DNA from: a virus
Strand: one strand, 5' to 3'
IMG/VR virus record: IMGVR_UViG_3300010413_001141
Coordinates: 1 to 37,181 of that record
Length of the DNA: 37,181 bases
Shown here: positions 21,587-30,024 of the stretch, piece after piece
Position numbering within the stretch: the stretch's first letter is position 1
How the letters are laid out: every line of letters starts with the position of its first letter
Translations under genes and position numbers: made by a program
Notes under the pieces: model-generated
Databases searched by the model: none
What the model was told of the DNA's origin: nothing
Seen by the model: the letters and a program-made list of their open reading frames with translations, nothing else

Positions 21587-23291
21587 AAGGCGCGATCTCG
21601 CGTTCGATAGGAATATAGCAACTGTAGCAGAAAAATCTCCGTTTGTTTGGGCTGTTAGTTATATAGCTTTGCCAAAGGGTGTTACTTGGACATTCGAAGA
21701 CAGGAAGTGGCAGATAGATATTCTAGATGACCTGCACCCAAGGCAGGTTGGCAGGAAGCCAACGCAGATTGGATGGACTACACTTGCAACGTCGAAAGCA
21801 TTGTGGTTTGTCTCTATGTATAAGTCGCGTGCTATGTATACTCTGCCAAGGCGTGATGACGTTGTTGACTACGTTTCCACGACGCTTGATCCAATGATTG
21901 AGGCAAGTGAATACCTTGCAAGCCGTATGGGTGGCACGAACAACGCTAGGATGAAGAGAATTGGCGACTCGTTTTATCACGTCATGGAGGCTTCTGTTAC
22001 TCCGCGCATGTTGCCCGTAGACATATTGATTAATGATGAGGTTGATATGTCGGACCAGGGGAACATAGAGCAATTCATAGCCCGCCTTGATGCCTCTAAA
22101 TACAAATACTACTATCAATTTTCTACGCCAACCGTTGCTGGCTTTGGTATAGACGCCGCTTATGAAAGGTCTGACAAGAGAATATGGCTTGTTACTTGCA
22201 GTAGATGCAATACAGAACAGCAACTCGATTGGGATGATCAGTTGGTAGTGCCTGGCGGAGATGCCATGCCATATTTGGCGTGCCGTGGTTGTAGTGAACC
22301 TGTACGGGCAGAGGATATTGTAGATGGGCAATGGCTTATAACGAATCCAACGTCTGAGGTGCATGGGTATCATGTTTCTCACCTTATGCTTCCTTATACC
22401 AGGCCACTAGATTTGCTTGTAGAAGAATCAAAGGTTATGGACAGGAAAACATTCTATAACCTGCGATTGGGTAAGCCTTGGATGCCTATTGGTGGCTCTA
22501 TGCCAATGTCGTTGTTTAGAGATCACGCATTTAGGAATGGGCACTCGATGCAGTCGTATCGAGAGAAGGGATATAGGTACTACCTTGGTGCAGACCAGGG
22601 GAACGAGATACACGCGATAGTTGGGAGAGTGCCCGTTGGCGGGGAAAGGCTAGAGATTGTATATGCAGAACACATCAAGCCGCGTCATGGCGAAGATCAG
22701 TTTGAGAGGCTATCGTCAATTGCAAGAATGTTTGACATTGATTTCGGCGTAATTGACGCGAACCCAAATAGAAATAGTGCATATAATATGTGTAAAGAAC
22801 TGCATGGGAAAATTGGCGCTGCTGATATTGGGTCTTATACATACCCGTTTAGGTGGAGCGGGTTTACTGGTTCGTCTGCGTATAAAATCACATGCAACAG
22901 AACAGATATACTTGATGGCATTAGAGATGATATAGCGAACGAGAAAATCTCGTTTTGGGGGCATTGGGATAACAGGCCGCCGATCCTGCGTGACATTGTG
23001 ATGCAGTGTGGCAATTTGAAGCGAGACACGGCGACAAAAAAGTTACAGTCGGGCGGCGAGACGGTTGTTGGCGTTTGGCGGAAAACTGGCGCAGACCACT
23101 TCGCGTTTGCCCTCGCGCTTTTGCGGCTTGCTGCTGTAATCTCGCCCAATAGTACAAATTTTGACTTCGCGGTTGTTGGCGACAATGGTGACGATGATCG
23201 CGCGTTGCAAAAAAGTTCAGTGTGGGAGAATGTATATTACTATGTTGACGAAGATGGTAAGAAAGAGCCTGTTGGAACTCGTTTTGTCTAG
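21552..23291 (+). CDS. terL: Terminase large subunit, GpA type
   Basis: A 579-residue packaging motor and headful/cos nuclease. The ATPase part has a divergent Walker A (GRKPTQIGWTT, residues 67-77, as in lambda GpA-like proteins) and Walker B with catalytic Glu (VDILINDEVD, 156-165). A zinc knuckle (CSRC...CRGC) lies mid-protein. The nuclease part shows LGADQGNEIHAIVG and FGVIDANPN, and the C-terminus GADHFAFALALLRLA is typical. The ATG at 21552 follows GAGGAGG at a rather long distance, within terS. Confidence 0.93.
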   Translation: MIGNQIQASSPRRRDLAFDRNIATVAEKSPFVWAVSYIALPKGVTWTFEDRKWQIDILDDLHPRQVGRKPTQIGWTTLATSKALWFVSMYKSRAMYTLPRRDDVVDYVSTTLDPMIEASEYLASRMGGTNNARMKRIGDSFYHVMEASVTPRMLPVDILINDEVDMSDQGNIEQFIARLDASKYKYYYQFSTPTVAGFGIDAAYERSDKRIWLVTCSRCNTEQQLDWDDQLVVPGGDAMPYLACRGCSEPVRAEDIVDGQWLITNPTSEVHGYHVSHLMLPYTRPLDLLVEESKVMDRKTFYNLRLGKPWMPIGGSMPMSLFRDHAFRNGHSMQSYREKGYRYYLGADQGNEIHAIVGRVPVGGERLEIVYAEHIKPRHGEDQFERLSSIARMFDIDFGVIDANPNRNSAYNMCKELHGKIGAADIGSYTYPFRWSGFTGSSAYKITCNRTDILDGIRDDIANEKISFWGHWDNRPPILRDIVMQCGNLKRDTATKKLQSGGETVVGVWRKTGADHFAFALALLRLAAVISPNSTNFDFAVVGDNGDDDRALQKSSVWENVYYYVDEDGKKEPVGTRFV

Positions 23292-23598
23292 CGAGTTTCT
23301 AGAGCAGATTGCAGTGGGGCTAATTGGCACAGAGAAGTTTTATGGACTGGTCAGGGATGAGATTGAGAAGGTGCTTAGTAGCCAACGTGCCGAGAAGGTA
23401 ATTAAGGGTGTAATTGCCGATGCGGTTGCAGAGGCCATGCATAACATGGTTATTGGCGTCGGAGATAATGACATACTTATAGTGCCAAGTGACGGTTTTA
23501 CAGATATGGATTTCGAGAGGCTTACCAGATTGTTGCCGCGCAACAAGAATATTGGCGTTATAGCGGCAAACGATGTAAAGATATTGAGGCTTTCGTAA
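23242..23598 (+). CDS. 118-aa hypothetical protein after terL
   Basis: The frame opens earlier inside terL, but ATG at 23242 (MLTKMVRKSLLELVLSSEFL) or 23254 is the plausible start, overlapping the terL end by about 50 nt. A helical N-terminal half (FLEQIAVGLIGTEKFYGLV, EIEKVLSSQRAEKVI) is followed by an alternating beta/alpha segment (DNDILIVPSDGFTDMDFERL). Its stop overlaps the GT2 start. No family is recognised. Confidence 0.65.
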   Translation: MLTKMVRKSLLELVLSSEFLEQIAVGLIGTEKFYGLVRDEIEKVLSSQRAEKVIKGVIADAVAEAMHNMVIGVGDNDILIVPSDGFTDMDFERLTRLLPRNKNIGVIAANDVKILRLS

Positions 23599-24332
23599 TG
23601 GCAGACGTAAGTATCTGCATGATAACATTCAACAAGTTGCCGTTTTTGCAGAAGACGTTTGATGCTATTTGCGGCAGTCTTGATGATGATTTGTCTTATG
23701 AGTTTTTTGTGTGGAATAATGGCAGTGATGATGGGACTAGATTATATCTTGATCTTTTCAAGCATGCTTGCCCTGCAAATGTATTATACAAGGTTTGGCA
23801 CAATGAGGAGAATATTGGCCTTAATGCCTACGGCATGATTGTGCCGGAAGCAACTGGTAAAATCATTGTAACCGCAGACGACGACATATTCGAGATCATG
23901 CCACCTGGATGGGAGTATAGATTCGAGAAGGTATTATATAACAAATTCAGCGGTAGGAGATTCGGGTATTTGGGCACCGACACGATAAATGAAGACGGTG
24001 GGCGTGCGGTAGGTGGCGTGATTGGAATTGCCAACCTTGACGATCTCGTAATTGAGGTTGGCCCTGTTGGTGGCTGGTTCACCGCTACGACGAAGTATGC
24101 TATGGATGCTGCTGGTGGGTTCCATACGTCTAAGGAGCCGATGCATCTGGAGGATGCAGATATACAGAAAAGAATGTGGGAGAGCGGATATCTATGCGGC
24201 ACCCTTCTTAATACGAAGGTGTTGCATGCACGCGCGCCACACTATTATACAGAGCTAGGTCGCGAAAGTACCTATATTGAAAAGATGCGGTTGGCAAGGG
24301 AAGTTGGCATATCTTTGGAGCCAATTACTTGA
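23598..24332 (+). CDS. Family 2 glycosyltransferase
   Basis: A 244-residue GT-A fold enzyme. VSICMITFNKLPFLQKTF (residues 4-21) is the nucleotide-sugar binding start, WNNGSDDGT (39-47) and NIGLNAYGM follow, and VTADDDIFE (92-99) carries the D-x-D metal motif. The later LEDADIQKRMWESGY is the GT2 ED region. It transfers a sugar from a nucleotide sugar to an unknown acceptor. Position between terminase and portal is unusual and hints at glycosylation of a virion protein, or of DNA or cell surface. Its TGA stop lies inside the -35 of the portal promoter. Confidence 0.88.
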   Translation: MADVSICMITFNKLPFLQKTFDAICGSLDDDLSYEFFVWNNGSDDGTRLYLDLFKHACPANVLYKVWHNEENIGLNAYGMIVPEATGKIIVTADDDIFEIMPPGWEYRFEKVLYNKFSGRRFGYLGTDTINEDGGRAVGGVIGIANLDDLVIEVGPVGGWFTATTKYAMDAAGGFHTSKEPMHLEDADIQKRMWESGYLCGTLLNTKVLHARAPHYYTELGRESTYIEKMRLAREVGISLEPIT

Positions 24333-24357
24333 CAACATAATGTAAAGCTGGTAGAAT
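24329..24357 (+). promoter_or_regulatory. Promoter of the portal gene (leaderless)
   Basis: TTGACA (24329-24334), 17-nt spacer, TAGAAT (24352-24357). The portal ATG at 24364 is only 6 nt after the -10, so the mRNA should begin about at the ATG. It shares TTGACAACAT with the terS promoter. Confidence 0.78.
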
Positions 24358-24363
24358 GACAAC

Positions 24364-25920
24364 ATGAGTGTAAGAATTTTCATAAATAACGGAACAATCG
24401 AGCGGGCAGCCTTGACGCAGGTTGCTTCTAGGTTGCCGCGTGCAATTACTGGTAGAAGCTCAAGAGAAGAAGAAATTCTTGACTTAATGGATGCTGTTGC
24501 TGTTGTTCCATTCCTAAGCGCATCAGGGGCTGTTATCGGACGAAGCGTTGTTGGTCCTGGGTTTGATATCGTTGAGGCCGAGTTGGGCGCTGGTGGCTCG
24601 AAGAGGAAGAGGCAGAGGATTCTTGACTTTTTTAATTATGTAAGTCCCATGCAGCGGAGTGTGAAGGATATATATAGCCCGTTGGCTAAGATATACACTA
24701 CTGCATTTTCGTTTAGGATGTTTGGACATTCTGCCTGGGAGATTATACGCGACAAGTCTACAAATGTACCATTGGGATTCGACATTGTGCCTGGTGTAAT
24801 AAAGCCAAACATTGAGCCTGACGGTACATTTAAGAGGCCAGCGTACATACAATATCTTAGGGTTAATGGTGTAGATTCCAAGTTTGACTTTAATGATCCC
24901 GAAGATGTTGTGTTTTTTGCTGTGCCTGATTATTCTGGTGGTATCTATATGGCAGAATTACTCGCTTTGTCTGAGTACACGCTGCCAAGTGAGATATATG
25001 CTGCCGTTGCGTATCGTTCCCTGCACGAAAATAGGGATGCCCCGTATTCTGGATTCTGGTATACACCGTCCGATATTGACGATGATACGTTTAGTAGGTT
25101 CGTCGCTATGGTGAATGCCAGATATACAGGATCAGCGAATTATGGTCGTAATCCCATTATTATGAAGGGCGAAGGAGGATTTAAGTCTATCGCCCCTGCC
25201 AGGGATGATGCGCCGTATCTAGAGGGGCGACAGATAAATAGACAGGAAATATCTGCGACGACGGGTGTGTCTGGTGCGAAACACGGCATAGAAACATCGT
25301 CTGATATGCGCGAGCTAAGACGCGAGTTTTATGAATCCACGATGCGGCCAGTAATGGCCCTCATTGAGGAATCTATATATGTCAATGTTTGCATTAGGCT
25401 ATTTGGCGCGCCGGAGTGGAAATTTAAGTTTAGAAGGCCAGACTTTACAACAGCAGTAGAGGATGCTTCTATCGAACTGCGTAGGATACAATGGGGCCAA
25501 TGGTCGCCAAACGAAGCTCGTGCGTCTCGTGGTGAGGCACCGCGCGAAGGTGGCGATTATTACTTAGTGCCCGCGAATATGAATGTTGATGGTAAGCCTG
25601 GGCGTCCAGAGAATCAACCAGTTGATGATAACCAGGGCGATATGGAACCGTCAGAGGAAGACCCTGTGCCGCCGACACAGCCGCCAGAGCAGCCAGTGGT
25701 AGAAGAAAATGCTATTGTGGACGAGCTTAGAAAGTGGCGCAGATTTGCAATGCGTGTTGCTGGTGGCAAGAGATTCAGGCGTGACTTCGTACCTAGTGAA
25801 TATATGCCAGAGAGCCTGGCCGAGTTTGTGTTTGATGCCCTGGATGACATTGGCGACAATATTGACACCGTTGCCGAATTCTTTGACGACTTGATTGCGG
25901 AGTTTGGTTATGGGGATTGA
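24364..25920 (+). CDS. Portal protein
   Basis: A 518-residue phage portal protein of the DUF935/HK97-like kind, forming the dodecameric ring through which DNA enters the capsid. Seen: LDLMDAVAVVPFLSASGAVI near the start, AFSFRMFGHSAWEIIRD, VPLGFDIVPGVIKPNIEPDG, PYSGFWYTPSDIDDDTF and EGRQINRQEISATTGVSG, typical portal segments in order. The C-terminus has a Pro/Glu-rich linker (EEDPVPPTQPPEQPVVEE), then a helical tail of about 75 residues. No ribosome site is seen before the ATG. Confidence 0.88.
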   Translation: MSVRIFINNGTIERAALTQVASRLPRAITGRSSREEEILDLMDAVAVVPFLSASGAVIGRSVVGPGFDIVEAELGAGGSKRKRQRILDFFNYVSPMQRSVKDIYSPLAKIYTTAFSFRMFGHSAWEIIRDKSTNVPLGFDIVPGVIKPNIEPDGTFKRPAYIQYLRVNGVDSKFDFNDPEDVVFFAVPDYSGGIYMAELLALSEYTLPSEIYAAVAYRSLHENRDAPYSGFWYTPSDIDDDTFSRFVAMVNARYTGSANYGRNPIIMKGEGGFKSIAPARDDAPYLEGRQINRQEISATTGVSGAKHGIETSSDMRELRREFYESTMRPVMALIEESIYVNVCIRLFGAPEWKFKFRRPDFTTAVEDASIELRRIQWGQWSPNEARASRGEAPREGGDYYLVPANMNVDGKPGRPENQPVDDNQGDMEPSEEDPVPPTQPPEQPVVEENAIVDELRKWRRFAMRVAGGKRFRRDFVPSEYMPESLAEFVFDALDDIGDNIDTVAEFFDDLIAEFGYGD

Positions 25921-26266
25921 CACATACGACATAAGAGTCACGATGCAGTCTATAACCTTGTTGGTGATGGTTATTGTTGCAATTTCCATTATAGCCTATA
26001 GAATAAAATATGGTTACTTGTCGCGCTCTCTTTGGGGGGTATGCGCGCTTGTCATACACATTATTATATTTTATACTTGTGTTCTTCTTGCCGAGTTTGA
26101 TATATTTGATGCGATTGCATTTGTGCAACAGGCACTCCACTGCGATCTTATATCATATGGTACTTGGTCTTCCGCAATAAGATTACAGACGGCAATAGAG
26201 TTATTACTTATGACACTAACCGTTGCGTGGAGGCGTTCATGGATCAACTCGGTCTTGAAGTCATAA
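25910..26266 (+). CDS. 118-aa membrane protein
   Basis: ATG at 25910 lies within the portal's final codons and is preceded by GCGGAG at good spacing. Hydrophobic segments are MQSITLLVMVIVAISIIAY, LWGVCALVIHIIIFYTCVLL and a shorter third (IELLLMTLTVAW), so it is probably a three-helix membrane protein. It could be a holin component or a superinfection factor; position between portal and protease is unusual for a holin. No clear homology. Confidence 0.7.
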   Translation: MGIDTYDIRVTMQSITLLVMVIVAISIIAYRIKYGYLSRSLWGVCALVIHIIIFYTCVLLAEFDIFDAIAFVQQALHCDLISYGTWSSAIRLQTAIELLLMTLTVAWRRSWINSVLKS

Positions 26267-26670
26267 TCCCTATAATCATTGCCCTTGTTGGTTCAATCCC
26301 TGGCGTTTTAAGTTTTATAAGGATGCTAAGGAAAGACAAAGTGGAGGGTGTTGCTATAATCAGCAGCGCGGAGAAGGATGAGGCAGACGCCACGAATATT
26401 TATGTAACGGCGGCAACATCGCTCATCGATCCTCTTGTTGCAAAGATAGAGAAGATGGAGGTGCGCGAGCGCGAGCGCGAGCGCGTGCTTAGTGATGTTA
26501 CAAGGCGGCTTGCGCTTGTTGAGCGCAACAATCTCGTTCTCTGTGATGGTGTTAAGAGGTTGATATTGCAGATAAGGAGCATGGGCGCAACGCCTGTGTT
26601 TTCTGTTGACGAAGATTTGTGTGACGAGATATCAAAGAACAGTGAAGTTAATGCTGGTCATTTGACATAG
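26239..26670 (+). CDS. 143-aa membrane-anchored coiled-coil protein
   Basis: Start ATG at 26239 has GGAGG five bases upstream and overlaps the previous membrane gene. One hydrophobic segment (VIIPIIIALVGSIPGVLSFI) is followed by a charged, helical region with the repeat RERERER encoded by a GCGCGA microsatellite, then more coiled coil and a C-terminal acidic part. One-helix plus coiled coil resembles holin/antiholin or spanin-like accessories, but this is a guess. It ends at the -35 of the next promoter. Confidence 0.68.
   Translation: MDQLGLEVIIPIIIALVGSIPGVLSFIRMLRKDKVEGVAIISSAEKDEADATNIYVTAATSLIDPLVAKIEKMEVRERERERVLSDVTRRLALVERNNLVLCDGVKRLILQIRSMGATPVFSVDEDLCDEISKNSEVNAGHLT
26463..26486 (+). 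repeat. GCGCGA/GAGCGC tandem repeat
   Basis: Three to four hexamer copies within the coiled-coil gene encode alternating Arg-Glu. It keeps the frame because the unit is six bases. Confidence 0.7.
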
Positions 26671-26691
26671 CACGATATTGTATGGTATAAA
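26662..26691 (+). promoter_or_regulatory. Putative promoter before the 101-aa gene
   Basis: TTGACA (26662-26667), 18-nt spacer, TATAAA (26686-26691). A start near 26698 would cut into the AGGAGG site (26693-26698), so the exact use is uncertain. Confidence 0.5.
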
Positions 26692-26706
26692 TAGGAGGCG
26701 TAAGTA

Positions 26707-27012
26707 ATGTTTGATTGGGGAAGTGGAAGGACTGAATATAGGATAGGTCTTTTCCCTGACGATTCCTCCGCAATTGATTTTGTCCTAGAGGAGGGCGTAG
26801 TTAAGAAAATATACGCTGCCTGGGATGAATCTGTACACGGCGAATTAGTCGATTACGGCGGGGGAGTGCGCGCAATTACTGCGAAGATGCTTGTTGAGGC
26901 TGGCGAAGATTTTCTGGTCAGCATCAAGAACATTGGAGAGGTGCGTGCGGGACAGATACTATCTGAGGCCATGGCTGCATTGGGAGAGGTGCCTTATGGT
27001 AGTGGTTTATAG
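26707..27012 (+). CDS. 101-aa hypothetical protein
   Basis: ATG at 26707 behind AGGAGG. The product begins MFDWGSGRTEYRIGLFPDD. The C-terminal half, FLVSIKNIGEVRAGQILSEA, contains an IGEVRA pattern like a helix-hairpin-helix nucleic-acid-binding motif. The resemblance is by eye. It lies between membrane proteins and the protease gene. Confidence 0.65.
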   Translation: MFDWGSGRTEYRIGLFPDDSSAIDFVLEEGVVKKIYAAWDESVHGELVDYGGGVRAITAKMLVEAGEDFLVSIKNIGEVRAGQILSEAMAALGEVPYGSGL

Positions 27013-27190
27013 CAAAGACAATCTCCTTGAGCCTAGAAAGACTAGATGCTTATGTGTAGCATGTGGCGAAAGGCTGAGTGCCTCTGACGGCATATTTTTG
27101 TGTGGTGATTGCCTAAAGAGATATGCTGAGGCTACGGTGGAGGAAAGTGCCAGAAACTACGGAGAATTATCACAGGATACCAGTCAGTAG
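26996..27190 (+). CDS. 64-aa zinc-ribbon protein
   Basis: The start is the ATG at 26996, overlapping the previous gene by 17 nt and preceded by GGGAGAGG. CLCVACGERLSASDGIFLCG and then DCLKRY give two C-x2-C knuckles separated by 14 residues, a compact zinc ribbon. A helical acidic tail follows. Function is unknown. Confidence 0.68.
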   Translation: MVVVYSKDNLLEPRKTRCLCVACGERLSASDGIFLCGDCLKRYAEATVEESARNYGELSQDTSQ

Positions 27191-28580
27191 CGGGCATGGT
27201 TCCCATGCTATAAAGACTATAACAATAAGTGCAAAGGATGGTATAAAGGCACTCTATTGTACTGACTGCAAGAAAATTATCACTTACCTTTTTGACACCG
27301 ATAAATGGTCTATGTCAGAGGCTAAAGAGTGGGTAGAGTCTCACAAAGATGATATGTTGGGTGCTGAGAATATGAAAGATTTTATTGATATGCGCACAAA
27401 AGAGGCGATAAGTTCTAATGTGCGGTACAAGTCTTACGGGACATTTATACCGAAGGGCGCTGCCGAAGATGGCGACGAAATGCTGGTCCGTGGATTTTTC
27501 ACGAGCGACGAGATTGACGAGGTTGGTGACATAATCACTAAGGAAGCTACCGTTGCGGCTGTTGAGAAATGGCGCAAGTGGGGCAATATTAGGACTATGC
27601 ACTCTAATCCGTCAGGACGCGTTGACAAGATTGGTGAGAGTGATGGGCTTGCGTGGAACGAGCTTGTTACGGTGCCAGTAGATCAGCAAACGAAGGAGCT
27701 TATTAAGGGTGGCGTGCTAAAGGCATATTCTGTTGGCATAATTCCAAGGAGCTACGAGATTAATGAAGAAGCTATGAAGGACAACACCGATCCTTGGTTT
27801 ATGCCATTGATTATTCATGAATATGATATGGTAGAAATTTCTTATGTAGATCATCCTGCAAATTATGCTGCTGCTATTAGCGAAGTGAGTAGCAATAAGG
27901 AAATGTCCCACAGGGCTGTGCTGTTCAAACGTGGTGATCTAATGGGGGATATTATAGATATGGACGAAATGGAAAATGGCGCTGTAGAGGCCGAGCAGGA
28001 AGAAGATGTGCTTGAGTCTGAGAGCGTAGAAGAAAGTGTTGACGAACCCGAAAGCGTGCCAGTCGAAGAACCTGATGTTCTTGAGGCTGGCGCAGAGGAA
28101 CCGGAGTCAGAAGAGGAAGACGTTGTTGACAAGGATGAGCAATCGGAATTTGATGTTGCTTTGGCCGTGAGCGATATTAAGGGTGCCATTGCTGGCCTTG
28201 ACGAACGTGTTTCTAGTATTTCGGAAGCTCTGGAGTCGCTTGTAGACAGGGTTGTTGAGAGATTTATGGATGCAATGTCTGCCGAGCCTGAAGGAAATGA
28301 CAGTGACGCAGACGCAGAAGATTCTGAGCCTGAAGATGTATCGCCAAAGATGTTTGACGAAGACGCGTTTGTAACGCGCGTTGCAGAAAAGGTGCTTGAG
28401 GGACTGGCAGAGGTGCTAGTGCCGGAGGCAACACGCAAGGCGAGAGTTACTGTTGATGACGATGATGAGGCTGATGGCGATGAGGACGTAGACCAAACAA
28501 GAGTGTATCTTGGAATGCCTACCGATGATCGTCGGGCAAAGATGAAAGAAATAGTTAATGAACTTAGGAAATATAAATAA
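27123..28580 (+). CDS. Prohead protease (XkdF-like) fused to an acidic scaffold-like tail
   Basis: A 485-residue protein (start at ATG 27123; a GTG at 27147 behind GGAGG is the alternative). Near residue 46 is a CTDC motif. The protease core spans about 95-255: WGNIRTMHSNPSGRVDKIGE with catalytic-type His160, GGVLKAYSVGIIPRSYEI with Ser203, and VEISYVDHPANYAAAI, as in XkdF-type capsid maturation serine proteases. From about 280 the chain is extremely acidic (DVLESESVEESVDEPESVPV and similar) with a predicted coiled coil (IKGAIAGLDERVSSISEAL), typical of a scaffold fused to its protease. It directly precedes the capsid gene. The N-terminal CTDC segment is unusual. Confidence 0.85.
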   Translation: MLRLRWRKVPETTENYHRIPVSSGHGSHAIKTITISAKDGIKALYCTDCKKIITYLFDTDKWSMSEAKEWVESHKDDMLGAENMKDFIDMRTKEAISSNVRYKSYGTFIPKGAAEDGDEMLVRGFFTSDEIDEVGDIITKEATVAAVEKWRKWGNIRTMHSNPSGRVDKIGESDGLAWNELVTVPVDQQTKELIKGGVLKAYSVGIIPRSYEINEEAMKDNTDPWFMPLIIHEYDMVEISYVDHPANYAAAISEVSSNKEMSHRAVLFKRGDLMGDIIDMDEMENGAVEAEQEEDVLESESVEESVDEPESVPVEEPDVLEAGAEEPESEEEDVVDKDEQSEFDVALAVSDIKGAIAGLDERVSSISEALESLVDRVVERFMDAMSAEPEGNDSDADAEDSEPEDVSPKMFDEDAFVTRVAEKVLEGLAEVLVPEATRKARVTVDDDDEADGDEDVDQTRVYLGMPTDDRRAKMKEIVNELRKYK

Positions 28581-28594
28581 ACAGGTGGTGTAAA

Positions 28595-29935
28595 ATGAGT
28601 TCTTATAAGTCTGAACTGAAAAAGGCGCTTACCGCGAGTAGTTCAAGTGGTACTGCCCTGATCGCTGAAGACCTTGAGCCTATTATCCGCGCTAACCTGC
28701 TTGAGCTTTCACCTTTGACACGCATGATCCCTGTTGTGCGCGCTGACGGGAATATCCATAGGGTAGTTCGTCGCACTGCACACAACACTGGTGCGTGGTT
28801 CGAAGGCGAGATGACGGATGCAAGCTACAATCAAAGCACGTATGCCCGTAGGTCAGTGGAAGTAAAGATTCTGCGTACCCACGGACAAGCATCGGACTTT
28901 ATGGTATCTGCATCACGGTCATTCACTGATGTGATGGTAGACGAGATTGAGTCTGCCACAGAGGGCCTTGCAGATTTGTTCGAATACTCAACGGTTTGGG
29001 GTCAAGGCGACGACTTGAGCATGACTGGTGACGCCTATCAATATAGTGGCGTTTACGCATGGATTTTGGAAGACGCTGCTAGCGACAATGTAATTGACGC
29101 TAACGGCACTATCACTCTGACCGATCTTGACGATCTGTTGGATGTGACAATGAATAAGTATCGCAATGTACGCGATATGCAATGGTTGTTCTTGATGTCT
29201 CCGCAGATGAATAGCAAGGTTACTGGCCTGCAAACATTGATTCGCAGGGCTGTACAGTCTATTACGTTTGAGGGTGGCTTTGAGATGGAAACCTACCGTG
29301 GTGTTCCTATCTTGAAGAGTGGGTTTGTTCGTCCTGCTGGTACCACAACTTCGCCTGCCGTAACGGCAGCGGTTGCTGGCTCCGGTGGTGGGTTCGCGCT
29401 TGGCGATGGCCTGTACAGGTACAAGATCGCCAGCATTACCCTTTACGGTGAGCAGGTAGCGGGAACCGCAGATAGCGATACCGTTACAACTGCAACGCAC
29501 GACACTGTTGATCTTACTTGGACAGCAGATGCCACTGCGAAGCTGTATGCGGTTTATCGTACCCTTGCTGGCGAAGCCGATTCAGATGATAACTATGATC
29601 TGATCGATATTATCGCTGCAAAGACGTACAACTCTGATGGCTCGGTGAATACTAATGTTGCTGCTTACAGCGACACTGGATTGACCGGACTGTCAACGAT
29701 TCACCCGATGGCGAGCGGTGACGAGACTATCTTCCTTGTGGGTCTTGGTCAACGCCAAGGTGTGTCTCGCCCTGTGCTGACACCTACGATTGGCGAACCG
29801 ATGGATGCGCTTGTGAACTATGTGCCTCTGTCGGAAACGACTGACAGCCTGCAATTTAGATTGAAGTCATACCACACGTTGCAAGTACCTTGGGGCGAGC
29901 TTCAAGGTGCAATTCGTCGTGTGACTGTAACATAG
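28595..29935 (+). CDS. Major capsid protein, HK97 fold, with inserted domain
   Basis: A 446-residue capsid subunit. LLELSPLTRMIPVVRADGNI, then AWFEGEMTDASYNQSTY (the E-loop/N-arm region) and SFTDVMVDEIESATEGLAD are typical of HK97-fold proteins in this position, and the end NYVPLSETTDSLQFRLKSYH closes the A domain. Residues about 250-370 (ALGDGLYRYKIASITLYGEQ to YSDTGLTG) read like an added Ig/fibronectin-type beta-sandwich, probably displayed on the capsid. Codon use is biased toward CTG, CGT and AAC compared with neighbours, as expected for the most abundant protein. AGGTGG precedes the ATG, and a strong terminator follows. Confidence 0.88.
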   Translation: MSSYKSELKKALTASSSSGTALIAEDLEPIIRANLLELSPLTRMIPVVRADGNIHRVVRRTAHNTGAWFEGEMTDASYNQSTYARRSVEVKILRTHGQASDFMVSASRSFTDVMVDEIESATEGLADLFEYSTVWGQGDDLSMTGDAYQYSGVYAWILEDAASDNVIDANGTITLTDLDDLLDVTMNKYRNVRDMQWLFLMSPQMNSKVTGLQTLIRRAVQSITFEGGFEMETYRGVPILKSGFVRPAGTTTSPAVTAAVAGSGGGFALGDGLYRYKIASITLYGEQVAGTADSDTVTTATHDTVDLTWTADATAKLYAVYRTLAGEADSDDNYDLIDIIAAKTYNSDGSVNTNVAAYSDTGLTGLSTIHPMASGDETIFLVGLGQRQGVSRPVLTPTIGEPMDALVNYVPLSETTDSLQFRLKSYHTLQVPWGELQGAIRRVTVT

Positions 29936-29965
29936 TAGTTGCTTGTTGTGCCTCCTATCCTAGAG

Positions 29966-29998
29966 CGCCCACCCACCGCGAGTGGGTGGGCGTTTGGG
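29966..29998 (+). terminator. Strong terminator after the capsid gene
   Basis: Perfect 11-bp GC-rich stem (arms 29966-29976 and 29982-29992), 5-nt loop, then TTT. The T-tract is short but the stem is very stable. It should set capsid expression apart from the next gene. Confidence 0.8.
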
Positions 29999-30024
29999 TA
30001 GAGGGGGCAGGTGGATAGGGATAC

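Noticed and set aside
26164-26238. Longer start for the coiled-coil membrane protein
   Set aside because: The ATG at 26239 has a perfect GGAGG and starts directly before the membrane helix; the extension overlaps the upstream gene.
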